Of a DNA stretch of 7,811 nt, positions 1 to 7,811 are shown piece after piece; positions within the stretch are counted from its first letter, which is position 1, and every line of letters starts with the position of its first letter. The DNA is taken from contig JAITNE010000050.1 in the NCBI GenBank assembly GCA_031290635.1, positions 1-7,811 of the forward strand. The letters are read 5' to 3'. The position numbers and the translations under genes were made by a program. The stretch is from Tannerella sp. (GTDB lineage Bacteria; Bacteroidota; Bacteroidia; Bacteroidales; Tannerellaceae). Under the pieces are notes generated by a model. It saw only the letters and a list, made by a program, of their open reading frames with translations, did not search any database and was not told the origin of the DNA.

Positions 1-160
1 GAATTTTCCCTGCAAACTTAAATAAGCCTGTAAACAGGCGCTTATGAATATTTATGTATTCCACAGGCGAGAAAGTAAAGGTTTTTTCCGATAAAATTTC
101 TGCAATGCGGGCGGAAACCTTGTCCGCCTCTTCCGTTCTATCGTCCTTATTTATAGCAGG
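1..160 (-). CDS. Fic-family protein (probable AMP-transferase toxin), N-terminal part only, no start codon
   Basis: Translating the minus strand directly after the antitoxin stop gives 53 open codons up to the window edge. They contain RTEEADKVSARIAEILSEK and then SPVEYINIHKRLFTG and FKFAGKI, which I recognise as the conserved N-terminal region of Bacteroidetes Fic proteins. Fic enzymes usually transfer AMP from ATP onto target proteins. The catalytic HxFx(D/E)GN motif would lie further left, outside the window, so activity cannot be judged. The frame is the same as that of the antitoxin gene and is separated from it only by the TAA at 161-163. No ATG or TTG occurs in this stretch. The only GTG (62-64) falls inside the conserved block. 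The protein is therefore either the second half of an antitoxin-Fic fusion broken by a nonsense mutation, or a toxin gene lacking a normal start. Family identity is fairly sure; functional status is open. Confidence 0.72.
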
Positions 161-364
161 TTAGGCTTTATAATAACTGTCGATACGATTTTTAACTTCG
201 GTTATAGTAATATCGCCTTCAATATTTTGCTTTGCCGTTTCAATAAGATACGACGAAGGTTTCAGTCCATCAACATCTTGCAAGCCGATTGCCGTTAGCC
301 AAGCGTATCCCTTTTCTTTTTTGAGTGGCTCGCCTTGTCTGATATATTCTTCAAAATCTGTCAT
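161..364 (-). CDS. VbhA-like antitoxin of a Fic toxin-antitoxin module
   Basis: This 67-residue acidic protein resembles the small antitoxins, or N-terminal inhibitory modules, that precede Fic domains in Bacteroidetes. Around residues 24-42 it has TAIGLQDVDGLKPSSYLIE. Its predicted inhibitory helix carries NIEGD, with Glu49-Gly50 matching the E(G/N) end of the Fic-inhibition motif (S/T)xxxE(G/N). In that motif the Glu pairs with an arginine in the Fic active site and blocks productive ATP binding. The S/T position is Lys45 here, which departs from the textbook motif. The ATG at 362-364 lies 16 bases after the DUF5686 stop, with no clear ribosome-binding site, so the two genes may share a transcript. 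The TAA at 161-163 is followed in frame by Fic sequence, so this may be the head of a broken fusion rather than a free antitoxin. Function is assigned by similarity and by the adjacent Fic sequence. Confidence 0.75.
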   Translation of the reverse strand: MTDFEEYIRQGEPLKKEKGYAWLTAIGLQDVDGLKPSSYLIETAKQNIEGDITITEVKNRIDSYYKA

Positions 365-380
365 TTATTTCATATTTATT

Positions 381-2936
381 TCAAAACGAAAATTTCATTC
401 TAAATCTTATTCCGCTGTTTGGTACACTTGGATGGTCGCGATATGAGAGACGCCAAATGTAGTCCACACGCACAAGTTTGAAGATGTTTTCTACGCCTGC
501 GCCAATCTCCATATACGGACGTTTGCCCATTAAATGCGTGTTTGCTGGAAAAGCATACAGCCCATCGCCATTGAGGGAAGGATTGTTTTTGTCGCTCAAA
601 TCGCCGTACCAGCCGCGAAACGAGACGACCTCGCGCAGTTGTAGTTCCTGTATCAACGGCAGGCGATTGAATATCCAGCCGTTCAGGAAATAGGTAGTCT
701 CCCACGATACACAGCGGTCATTGATAAATTCCATCGGATCCATCAAGGGGAAAGTCTCCGGTTCGATACTGTACGAGAGGTTAGCGTTAGGAATAATAAG
801 CATAGGATAAGGCACGCGATCCCATACTTTGCCCGCCTGACCGTAGATGTCGATAAATCCAAAGGGCGAGAGCCAGAAACGTTTGCGCAGACCTATTTCT
901 GTCTTGTTGTAGTTATGGTCTGAGCCGAGCACTCCCTTGCGCGCCATAGTGTGTGTCAGAGTAACTATAGGCGCATCGAGAGTCATAGGATAGCGATAGT
1001 TGCGCGACTGAAAGAATTTCTCATTAGGCGCCCAACGCAGATAGAGTTCTACCTGCGATGAAGAATAGTGATCGGCGGGCGACATTGAGCCGTCAGCAGC
1101 TATCAGAGCGAATGGCACATCGGGCGTCGCCCATTCCTTGAGATGACGCAGCATCAGGCTATATCCCAAACCTTTATAGTTCTCATGATAATAACTCAAC
1201 TCAGCGCGTTGCATGTAGGTTATAAAATTATTTGAGCGCCGCTTGAGCACCATAAACATATTGTCGGGATTAGTATATAGGTAATGCTGACCTATTTGAT
1301 TGATGTCGTACCTGTACTCGGCGCGCAGGTAATGAAAGGGATACTCCTTGCGGAAAGTTTTTTTGTTGTTGAACGAATATTCGAGGATGGCGTCGCCTTT
1401 GAGTTTCCGGTCGGCAAAACCATAAGCGAGATAGCCGTCGGCAAAAAGTCGGTTACTAAGATTGATCGTCGTAGCGCCGCCCAGACGCACGCGAGCGCCT
1501 TCCAACGAGTTACCGCTAATAAAGGTATTAGCCGGTCCAAACTCAAACTTACTGTCGGTATCGGAGGTCTGTATATAACCATTAACAAGCGCGTTGATGA
1601 CTTTTTCAGACCAGTAAAACGCCGGCACCTGCCGTAATTTCGTCATCATCTCTTCCACAGAAGTTCTCTTTATTTCATCCGAACCTCGTCGCGCCTCGTC
1701 CCAGAACTGCTCGTTCTGCCTTCGCGCCCCTTCCGATTCCATCACCGGCGCATTATCCTTAAAAATCTGAATGTCAGTCGGCTTATCAAACGAATGATTG
1801 CGATAAAGCGCTACACGCCTCGCATAAGCTCCGCTCTGTTTCTTAGTGAAGCGAAATATCATCGCAATATCATTTCGGGTAAGTATCCGCGTCGAATCTG
1901 CTGTGCGTATATAATCCTGATTTATAGACATTTCTCCTACAAAATTAAGATTGATATCGCGAGGCACATTCAAGGCGACACGCTTCACAAACCAGGTTGA
2001 ATCAAGCGTAACGTAGAGATGGCCTACGAAGCCGAAAGATTCTGAATTGAAAGGTGCAAAACCGAGGTCGAGGCAAGATTCCCCTTCAATATCCAAAGTA
2101 TCAAGCATATAATACTTGTAATAATCCGGCCCTATCGACGATAGCGGACTGACGAATCGCTGCATCAGGAGATTGACATTGTCGCGAAAGATATCAAGAT
2201 CCTGAAAAGCCTCTTCTATAAACTGCGTAACGCCATCTTCGGAAATAATTTCTATCAGACCGGCGCGTTTGTAGCCGGCTATGGTTTTGCGTTCTGTACG
2301 CGGCGAATGACGATAGTGGTAATCGGCTATAATCTCCTCATTATAAATGGGTAAGATAGTACGTCCGCGCACGGAAGTCGAATCGACATAATCGAAAATA
2401 AAGTCCACCTGCTTGAATAGCCAGTTCTGACGGGCTTTCTCGACGTCAAAATCGTTGTTGGCAAACATCCGCTGCTCGTATATGTCATACGAGAAATAGT
2501 CGTGCAGATACGGGTCATGGCTATCTCTACGCGCTATAACATTGCGTACAAAAGCCACTGCCGGATTATCTTTCTTTGTGTAACGCTCTTTCTTCCGATT
2601 TATTACCACCTCACCCAGCTCTATTGCTCCGGGCTTCAGGAGTATCTCTATCTTGTTCTTACCGCGCTTCAACTGCCTGTATGCCGTCTCGTAGCCGATG
2701 TAAGAAACAGCAAGCACACTGCTGTCGGACATTGAGCGGAGCGTGAACCTCCCATCATCATCCGTAGCCGTACCTGTAGTAGTGCCGCGCAGCGACACCG
2801 CAACATACGGCAAAGATTCATTCGTAATCGAATCTCTGACGTAACCTTCTACTTCTATAACATATTGTGCATAAGTCATTTGTGTCGCAGTCAGCGCGAG
2901 ACATACAACCATACACATCCATACTATTTGCCTCAT
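381..2936 (-). CDS. DUF5686 family outer-membrane protein with carboxypeptidase-regulatory-like domain
   Basis: The 851-residue product starts with a signal peptide (residues 1-23; Arg2, a hydrophobic core, then TYA before Gln24), fitting signal peptidase I cleavage with Gln at +1. Residues about 27-110 form a carboxypeptidase-regulatory-like beta-sandwich (EVEGYVRDSITNESLPYV, TATDDDGRF, SYIGYE), a domain often found at the N-terminus of Bacteroidetes TonB-dependent receptors and other surface proteins. The rest matches DUF5686. Its second half is rich in alternating aromatic and polar strands, and the chain ends in Phe (RFRMKFSF), as expected for an outer-membrane beta-barrel. The molecular role of DUF5686 proteins is not known to me. 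There is no SusD partner or TonB-box gene beside it. The ATG at 2934-2936 is supported by the signal peptide, by an AAGGA directly in front, and by a promoter about 30 bases upstream. Length is normal for the family and no frameshift is seen. Confidence 0.88.
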   Translation of the reverse strand: MRQIVWMCMVVCLALTATQMTYAQYVIEVEGYVRDSITNESLPYVAVSLRGTTTGTATDDDGRFTLRSMSDSSVLAVSYIGYETAYRQLKRGKNKIEILLKPGAIELGEVVINRKKERYTKKDNPAVAFVRNVIARRDSHDPYLHDYFSYDIYEQRMFANNDFDVEKARQNWLFKQVDFIFDYVDSTSVRGRTILPIYNEEIIADYHYRHSPRTERKTIAGYKRAGLIEIISEDGVTQFIEEAFQDLDIFRDNVNLLMQRFVSPLSSIGPDYYKYYMLDTLDIEGESCLDLGFAPFNSESFGFVGHLYVTLDSTWFVKRVALNVPRDINLNFVGEMSINQDYIRTADSTRILTRNDIAMIFRFTKKQSGAYARRVALYRNHSFDKPTDIQIFKDNAPVMESEGARRQNEQFWDEARRGSDEIKRTSVEEMMTKLRQVPAFYWSEKVINALVNGYIQTSDTDSKFEFGPANTFISGNSLEGARVRLGGATTINLSNRLFADGYLAYGFADRKLKGDAILEYSFNNKKTFRKEYPFHYLRAEYRYDINQIGQHYLYTNPDNMFMVLKRRSNNFITYMQRAELSYYHENYKGLGYSLMLRHLKEWATPDVPFALIAADGSMSPADHYSSSQVELYLRWAPNEKFFQSRNYRYPMTLDAPIVTLTHTMARKGVLGSDHNYNKTEIGLRKRFWLSPFGFIDIYGQAGKVWDRVPYPMLIIPNANLSYSIEPETFPLMDPMEFINDRCVSWETTYFLNGWIFNRLPLIQELQLREVVSFRGWYGDLSDKNNPSLNGDGLYAFPANTHLMGKRPYMEIGAGVENIFKLVRVDYIWRLSYRDHPSVPNSGIRFRMKFSF

Positions 2937-2967
2937 TCCTTGTCTTCGTATATCCTAAAAACGGTCG

Positions 2968-2975
2968 CAAAAATA
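2968..2975 (-). promoter_or_regulatory. Putative -7 element for the DUF5686 gene
   Basis: On the minus strand the bases read TATTTTTG, an exact match to the Bacteroidetes -7 consensus TAnnTTTG used by the primary sigma factor. Transcription would start near 2960, giving a leader of roughly 25 bases. A convincing TTTG -33 element is missing at the usual 19-base distance; the nearest candidate is a TTGA about 15 bases upstream. The call therefore rests on the -7 box and its position. Confidence 0.5.
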
Positions 2976-3144
2976 CAAAAAATTACTCAACTTGCCTCTC
3001 TTCCTGAAAAATTACGGAGTTGATATGCGTCAGTATAAAGCTGGAGCTTCACACCTCCCAGCAAAGCAGTTGCATTTGATAGTTGAATCAGCATCAGCCT
3101 AACTTCTAACTTCTAATTTCTAACTCAAAAAAAACTCCGAAATT
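2976..3144. other. Divergent intergenic region, no gene seen
   Basis: This stretch separates the leftward DUF5686 promoter from the rightward tRNA/rpsT promoter. No reading frame with coding character and no RNA gene could be recognised on either strand. The only structure noted is the 7-bp tandem repeat near its right end, listed separately, followed by an A-run at 3127-3134. Confidence 0.6.
3100..3125. repeat. Short tandem repeat, unit TAACTTC
   Basis: Three and a half to four 7-bp units occur in a row: TAACTTC, TAACTTC, TAATTTC and a shortened TAACTC. The repeat ends about 20 bases upstream of the -33 element of the tRNA/rpsT promoter. It may be a slippage-prone low-complexity tract; a regulatory role is possible but unsupported. 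Confidence 0.7.
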
Positions 3145-3175
3145 TTTGTAGATTCAAAAATAATGCGTATCTTTG
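3145..3175 (+). promoter_or_regulatory. Bacteroidetes-type promoter for tRNA-Glu/rpsT
   Basis: TTTG at 3145-3148 and TATCTTTG at 3168-3175 are separated by exactly 19 bases. This is a full match to the Bacteroidetes consensus TTTG-N19-TAnnTTTG. Transcription should begin around 3181-3184, about 58 bases before the first tRNA. It is the best promoter in the window and, given the short spacers downstream, probably serves tRNA-Glu(UUC), rpsT and tRNA-Glu(CUC) together. Confidence 0.8.
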
Positions 3176-3185
3176 CGGTCGCAAA
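3172..3185. promoter_or_regulatory. Perfect palindrome at the expected transcription start
   Basis: TTTGCG (3172-3177) and CGCAAA (3180-3185) form a 6-bp inverted repeat around a GT spacer. It overlaps the end of the -7 element and the predicted start point. It could be an operator, a start-site feature or a hairpin at the 5' end of the RNA; nothing here decides between these. Confidence 0.45.
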
Positions 3186-3240
3186 ATGGTAAAAGACGTC
3201 CCCGCTAAAGAAGGGAAATCCTTTATTAGTGCGCAGAGAA

Positions 3241-3312
3241 GGCCTGTTCGTCTATCGGTTAGGACGCAAGATTTTCATTCTTGAAAGAGGGGTTCGATTC
3301 CCCTACGGGCTA
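3241..3312 (+). tRNA. tRNA-Glu, anticodon TTC
   Basis: A full cloverleaf can be drawn. The acceptor stem is GGCCTGT with ACGGGCT (G1-U72 and U5-G68 wobbles), and the D arm is GTCT...GGAC. The anticodon stem is CAAGA/TCTTG around loop TTTTCAT, with anticodon TTC. The variable loop is AAAG, the T arm is AGGGG-TTCGATT-CCCCT, and the discriminator base is A. The 3' CCA is not fully encoded; only one C follows, so CCA must be added after processing. The gene lies between its promoter and rpsT. Cutting at its 3' end would therefore also create the 5' end of the rpsT mRNA. Confidence 0.96.
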
Positions 3313-3323
3313 CGAAAATTTGA

Positions 3324-3337
3324 CAATTAACAATTAA
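3324..3337 (+). repeat. Tandem CAATTAA pair in the rpsT leader
   Basis: Two adjacent copies of CAATTAA lie in the 36-base, almost G-free leader between tRNA-Glu(UUC) and the rpsT start codon. There is no Shine-Dalgarno sequence in this leader. AT-rich unstructured leaders are typical for translation initiation in Bacteroidetes, so the repeat may simply reflect that composition. Confidence 0.6.
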
Positions 3338-3348
3338 AAATAAAAAAG

Positions 3349-3612
3349 ATGGCTAATCACAAATCATCATTGAAGCGAGTACGGCAGACAGAGACTCGCA
3401 CACTGCGCAACAGATATGCTGCCAAAACGATGCGTAACGCATTGAAGAAGATTCGTTTATCGGAGGACAAGGAAGAGACAAAGGCTCTGTTTCCCAAAGT
3501 GTGCTCTATGCTTGACAAGTTGGCTAAGAACAACGTCATCCATAAGAACAAAGCGGGCAATCTGAAGTCGAAAATCAGCAAACACGTCAAAGCTTTGAGC
3601 GCCGAGGCGTAG
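3349..3612 (+). CDS. rpsT: Small ribosomal subunit protein bS20
   Basis: The 87-residue basic protein is ribosomal protein S20, which binds 16S rRNA near the 5' domain and helix 44 early in 30S assembly. Diagnostic parts are [13 protein letters not shown] at the N-terminus, [16 protein letters not shown] at 21-36, and [20 protein letters not shown] at 56-75. The rest is helical and lysine-rich, as expected for its three-helix bundle. Length is normal for Bacteroidetes, with a few extra C-terminal residues (ALSAEA). The ATG at 3349 gives the conserved N-terminus, although the leader has no Shine-Dalgarno. The gene sits between two tRNA-Glu genes, 36 bases after the first and 39 before the second, probably in one transcript. 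Its TAG stop lies inside an inverted repeat. Confidence 0.97.
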   Translation: MANHKSSLKRVRQTETRTLRNRYAAKTMRNALKKIRLSEDKEETKALFPKVCSMLDKLAKNNVIHKNKAGNLKSKISKHVKALSAEA

Positions 3613-3641
3613 AGACTACCCCTATTTCAGGACGTCTCTAC
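3609..3641 (+). other. Stem-loop overlapping the rpsT stop codon
   Basis: GTAGAGAC (3609-3616) and GTCTCTAC (3634-3641) form a perfect 8-bp inverted repeat around a 17-base loop, and the rpsT stop codon is within the left arm. No T-run follows, so it is not a typical intrinsic terminator. It ends 10 bases before the second tRNA. It may protect the 3' end of the rpsT mRNA after the tRNA is cut away, or space the processing site. Confidence 0.55.
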
Positions 3642-3651
3642 TGACTTATTT

Positions 3652-5737
<2,086 letters not shown>

Positions 5738-5741
5738 AAGT

Positions 5742-6809
5742 ATGTTGTCAAGCAGGCTACAAGAATTAACGGCAAATATCCACTCTCGCGCTTTTGTGAT
5801 TGATTCTCATGTGGATACACCTTTGTTTTTCAAGTATAAGGACTTTAATATAGGACGCAAAGGCAGCATTATGGTTGCGCCCGAAGATATTGGAATAAAG
5901 GCAGATAGCGAGGTGGAATTTGAGCCGGCGGTCGATATACCGAAGATGAACGAAGGTATGGTTGACGCCGTCTGCATGGTAGCTTATCTTCCGCAGGGCG
6001 AGCGCACGAGCGAATGTTCTAAGGAAGCGGTCAAAAAGGCTTTTGCGATAATAGAATCCATCAAAAGGCAGATAAGGAACAACTCCGACACGGTATCTCA
6101 GGCTATTTCGGTCGATGACCTTGTCCGAAACAAGCGCAGCAATCGGAAATCAATATTTATCGGAGTAGAGAACGGTTATGCTATCGGTAAGGATATCAGG
6201 AATATAGAGCGTTTGGCCGATGATGGCGTCATTTATATAACGCTCTCTCATAATGGCAATAATGATATTTGTGATTCGGCAATAGGCAGCGTCGAACACA
6301 ACGGGTTGAGTGATTTTGGGGAGCAGGCAGTTCGCTCGATGAACAGGCTGGGCGTGGCAATTGACGTTTCGCATACCTCCGAAAAAACATCTTTCGATGT
6401 ACTTAATATCAGTAAGTTGCCGGTTATAGCCTCACATTCTGCGGTGAAAGCGCTTTGCGACCATCCGCGTAATATCTCGGATAAACTGATGAAGGCTATT
6501 GCCGATAAAGGCGGAGTAATTCAGGTATGCCTCTACGACAGGTTTCTGAAGTCCGAAGGCAAGGCGACGGTCAAAGATGCCGTCAATCATATCGACTATA
6601 TTGTTCGCAAGGTCGGTATTAATCATGCAGGAATAGGCTCGGATTTCGACGGATGCGATTCGTCGGCAGGCTTGCGAGGTATCAACGAATTTCCGTTACT
6701 GACGGAGGAACTCCTGCTGCGAGGTTATGAGGACGAAGATATCTGCAAGATACTTGGCGGCAATTTTTGTAGAGTAATAGAGAAGATTCAATCTGAAAAA
6801 ACATTATAG
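5742..6809 (+). CDS. M19 family (renal-dipeptidase type) zinc dipeptidase
   Basis: The 355-residue protein is a peptidase of family M19, amidohydrolase-fold enzymes with two zinc ions that split dipeptides, often with a D-residue at the C-terminal side. All active-site residues of the family can be placed: His23 and Asp25 (IDSHVDTP), the bridging Glu143 (GVENGY), His170 (LSHNGNND), His211 (DVSHTS), His232 (ASHSA), Arg243 (HPRN) and Asp301 (GSDFDG). Spacings between the later residues equal those of human renal dipeptidase as I remember them. There is no signal peptide or lipobox, so the enzyme should be cytoplasmic. Its natural substrate cannot be told from the sequence; imported peptides or cell-wall dipeptides are the usual guesses. 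The ATG is 4 bases after the gyrB stop and its stop is 2 bases before the next gene, indicating co-transcription. Confidence 0.93.
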   Translation: MLSSRLQELTANIHSRAFVIDSHVDTPLFFKYKDFNIGRKGSIMVAPEDIGIKADSEVEFEPAVDIPKMNEGMVDAVCMVAYLPQGERTSECSKEAVKKAFAIIESIKRQIRNNSDTVSQAISVDDLVRNKRSNRKSIFIGVENGYAIGKDIRNIERLADDGVIYITLSHNGNNDICDSAIGSVEHNGLSDFGEQAVRSMNRLGVAIDVSHTSEKTSFDVLNISKLPVIASHSAVKALCDHPRNISDKLMKAIADKGGVIQVCLYDRFLKSEGKATVKDAVNHIDYIVRKVGINHAGIGSDFDGCDSSAGLRGINEFPLLTEELLLRGYEDEDICKILGGNFCRVIEKIQSEKTL

Positions 6810-6811
6810 TT

Positions 6812-7811
6812 ATGAGATACTTGGGATATACTCTGATTGGTTGTTTGCTGTTTGTCTGTTGCGGGCAGAAAACGGCTAAAGCGGGCGACAAAACGGCGAC
6901 AACAACGACGTCGCCTGCAACAACAACTCCGTCTTCAACAACTACATCGCCTTCATCTGTTGAAAAACCTGCAGCTCCTGTTTTTGACGCCGACAGTGCG
7001 TACTCATATATTGAGCGGCAAGTGAATTTCGGCCCTCGTGTGCCGAACACTCCGGCTCATAAGGCTTGCGCCGATTATTTAGCTTCGACGCTCGCTCGTT
7101 TTGGGGCTAAGATATATGTTCAGGAGGCGAACTTGACGGCTTACAACGGCGACCGTCTGGAGGCTCGCAATATCATCGGCTCGTTTAATCCCGACGCGGC
7201 GAAGCGTATCCTGCTCTTCGCTCATTGGGACACCCGTCCGTATGCCGACCATGACGCTTCGACGGTCAATCACCGCAAGCCGATAGATGGCGCTGACGAT
7301 GGGGGCAGTGGGGTAGGGGCGCTGCTGGAAATAGCTCGCCAGATTATGATTCTAAAGCTGCCTGAAACGCTTGGCGTAGATATTATTTTCTTTGACGCCG
7401 AAGACTACGGCACGCCGGAGTTTGTCAGCGACCACAAGCCGGATACATGGTGTCTTGGCTCTCAATTTTGGTCTAAAAACCCTCACGTGCCTGCTTACAA
7501 GGCCGATTTCGGAATATTATTTGATATGGTCGGCGCGCGTGGAGCGACTTTCTATAAGGAAACCAAGTCCGTGCGTTTTGCGAGCCGTTATGTTGAGATG
7601 GTCTGGGCGGCTGCTCGCGAACTCGGTTACGGCAAGTATTTTATTAATGCGCAGGGTGGGGAGATTATCGACGACCATCAGTACGTTATCACCGGTCGTC
7701 GCATCCCCTGCATCGACGTCATCAACTACAACCCACGCAGTGAGAGCGGTTTCGGCGCTCATTGGCATACTCTCAACGACAACATGCAAAACATCGACCG
7801 CCAGACCCTTC
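6812..7811 (+). CDS. M28-type glutaminyl-peptide cyclotransferase-like lipoprotein (3' end outside window)
   Basis: An uninterrupted frame from ATG 6812 gives 333 residues before the window ends. It begins with a short hydrophobic signal ending in FVCCGQ, so a lipid anchor on Cys16 or Cys17 is likely, though the lipobox is not classical. A Thr/Ser/Pro linker (about 30-49) follows. The enzyme domain then matches the M28/glutaminyl cyclase fold: FGPRVPNTPAH, LLFAHWDTRPY, GADDGGSG (Asp163, metal), FFDAEDYG (Glu197 general base, Asp198 metal) and GAHWHTLND (His319, metal). The pattern of one Asp, one acid and one His fits the single-zinc cyclase, which turns N-terminal Gln into pyroglutamate; an aminopeptidase is less likely. 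Bacteroidetes use such enzymes on exported proteins. The GADDGGSG loop differs slightly from the usual GANDGASG. The start follows the dipeptidase stop by 2 bases, so it is probably in the gyrB operon. The catalytic domain is almost complete here; only the C-terminal end is missing. Confidence 0.88.
   Translation, partial: MRYLGYTLIGCLLFVCCGQKTAKAGDKTATTTTSPATTTPSSTTTSPSSVEKPAAPVFDADSAYSYIERQVNFGPRVPNTPAHKACADYLASTLARFGAKIYVQEANLTAYNGDRLEARNIIGSFNPDAAKRILLFAHWDTRPYADHDASTVNHRKPIDGADDGGSGVGALLEIARQIMILKLPETLGVDIIFFDAEDYGTPEFVSDHKPDTWCLGSQFWSKNPHVPAYKADFGILFDMVGARGATFYKETKSVRFASRYVEMVWAAARELGYGKYFINAQGGEIIDDHQYVITGRRIPCIDVINYNPRSESGFGAHWHTLNDNMQNIDRQTL
6899..6958 (+). repeat. Degenerate repeat encoding a Thr/Ser/Pro linker
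   Basis: Three successive units encode TTTTSPA, TTTPSS and TTTSPSS between the lipid-anchor region and the cyclase-like domain. The DNA repeats ACA-rich codons followed by Ser-Pro codons. It is probably a flexible spacer that holds the enzyme away from the membrane. Such tracts often vary in length between strains by slippage. Confidence 0.7.

Noticed and set aside
1284..1637. Open frames on both strands inside the DUF5686 gene (also 400-705, 478-693, 1292-1588, 1794-2000, 2327-2518 and 2502-2735)
   Set aside because: All lie within a convincing full-length gene and show no family signature.
3205..3232. Weak hairpin in the leader before tRNA-Glu(TTC) (AAGG with CCTT)
   Set aside because: Only about four pairs with a five-base loop, no T-run and no known regulatory match.
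6682..7273. Minus-strand frames at 6682-7050 and 7079-7273, plus-strand frame 6837-7025, and minus-strand frame 7517-7789
   Set aside because: They overlap the clear M19 and cyclase-like genes. The 6837-7025 product is an artefact of the ACA-rich linker repeat read in another frame.

Overview
The window looks like chromosomal DNA of a Bacteroidetes bacterium, most likely of the order Bacteroidales. The evidence is the promoter form (TTTG, 19 bases, then TAnnTTTG), AT-rich leaders without Shine-Dalgarno sequences, a DUF5686/carboxypeptidase-regulatory-like outer-membrane protein, and a lipoprotein of the M28/glutaminyl cyclase type common in this phylum. No insertion sequence, CRISPR array, integrase or phage gene is visible.

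Left part, minus strand (1-2936). A gene for an 851-residue exported DUF5686 protein is read leftward from a promoter near 2970. It is followed 16 bases later by a 67-codon VbhA-like antitoxin gene. The antitoxin's TAA stop is followed, in the same frame and with no normal start codon, by the N-terminal part of a Fic-family toxin that leaves the window at base 1. This looks like an antitoxin-Fic fusion split by a stop codon, or a toxin gene that has lost its start.

Middle (2937-3754). A roughly 300-base divergent intergenic region carries a minus-strand promoter, a 7-bp tandem repeat and a strong plus-strand promoter with a palindrome at its expected transcription start. It is followed by tRNA-Glu(UUC), rpsT (ribosomal protein S20), tRNA-Glu(CUC) and an intrinsic terminator. 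The two tRNAs are identical outside the anticodon arm. There they differ by one wobble-base change and two compensatory base-pair swaps.

Right part, plus strand (3782-7811). gyrB (651 residues) is followed after 4 bases by a complete M19 dipeptidase, and then after 2 bases by an M28-type glutaminyl-peptide cyclotransferase-like lipoprotein that runs off the right edge. The tight spacing suggests one operon. The cyclase-like enzyme has a plausible link to the DUF5686 protein, whose predicted mature N-terminus is glutamine. That is the residue this enzyme type converts to pyroglutamate on exported Bacteroidetes proteins.

Most of the window is conserved housekeeping sequence. The points most worth a second look are the interrupted antitoxin-Fic reading frame and the tRNA-Glu pair that brackets rpsT. 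I see no clear evidence of a wholly new system.
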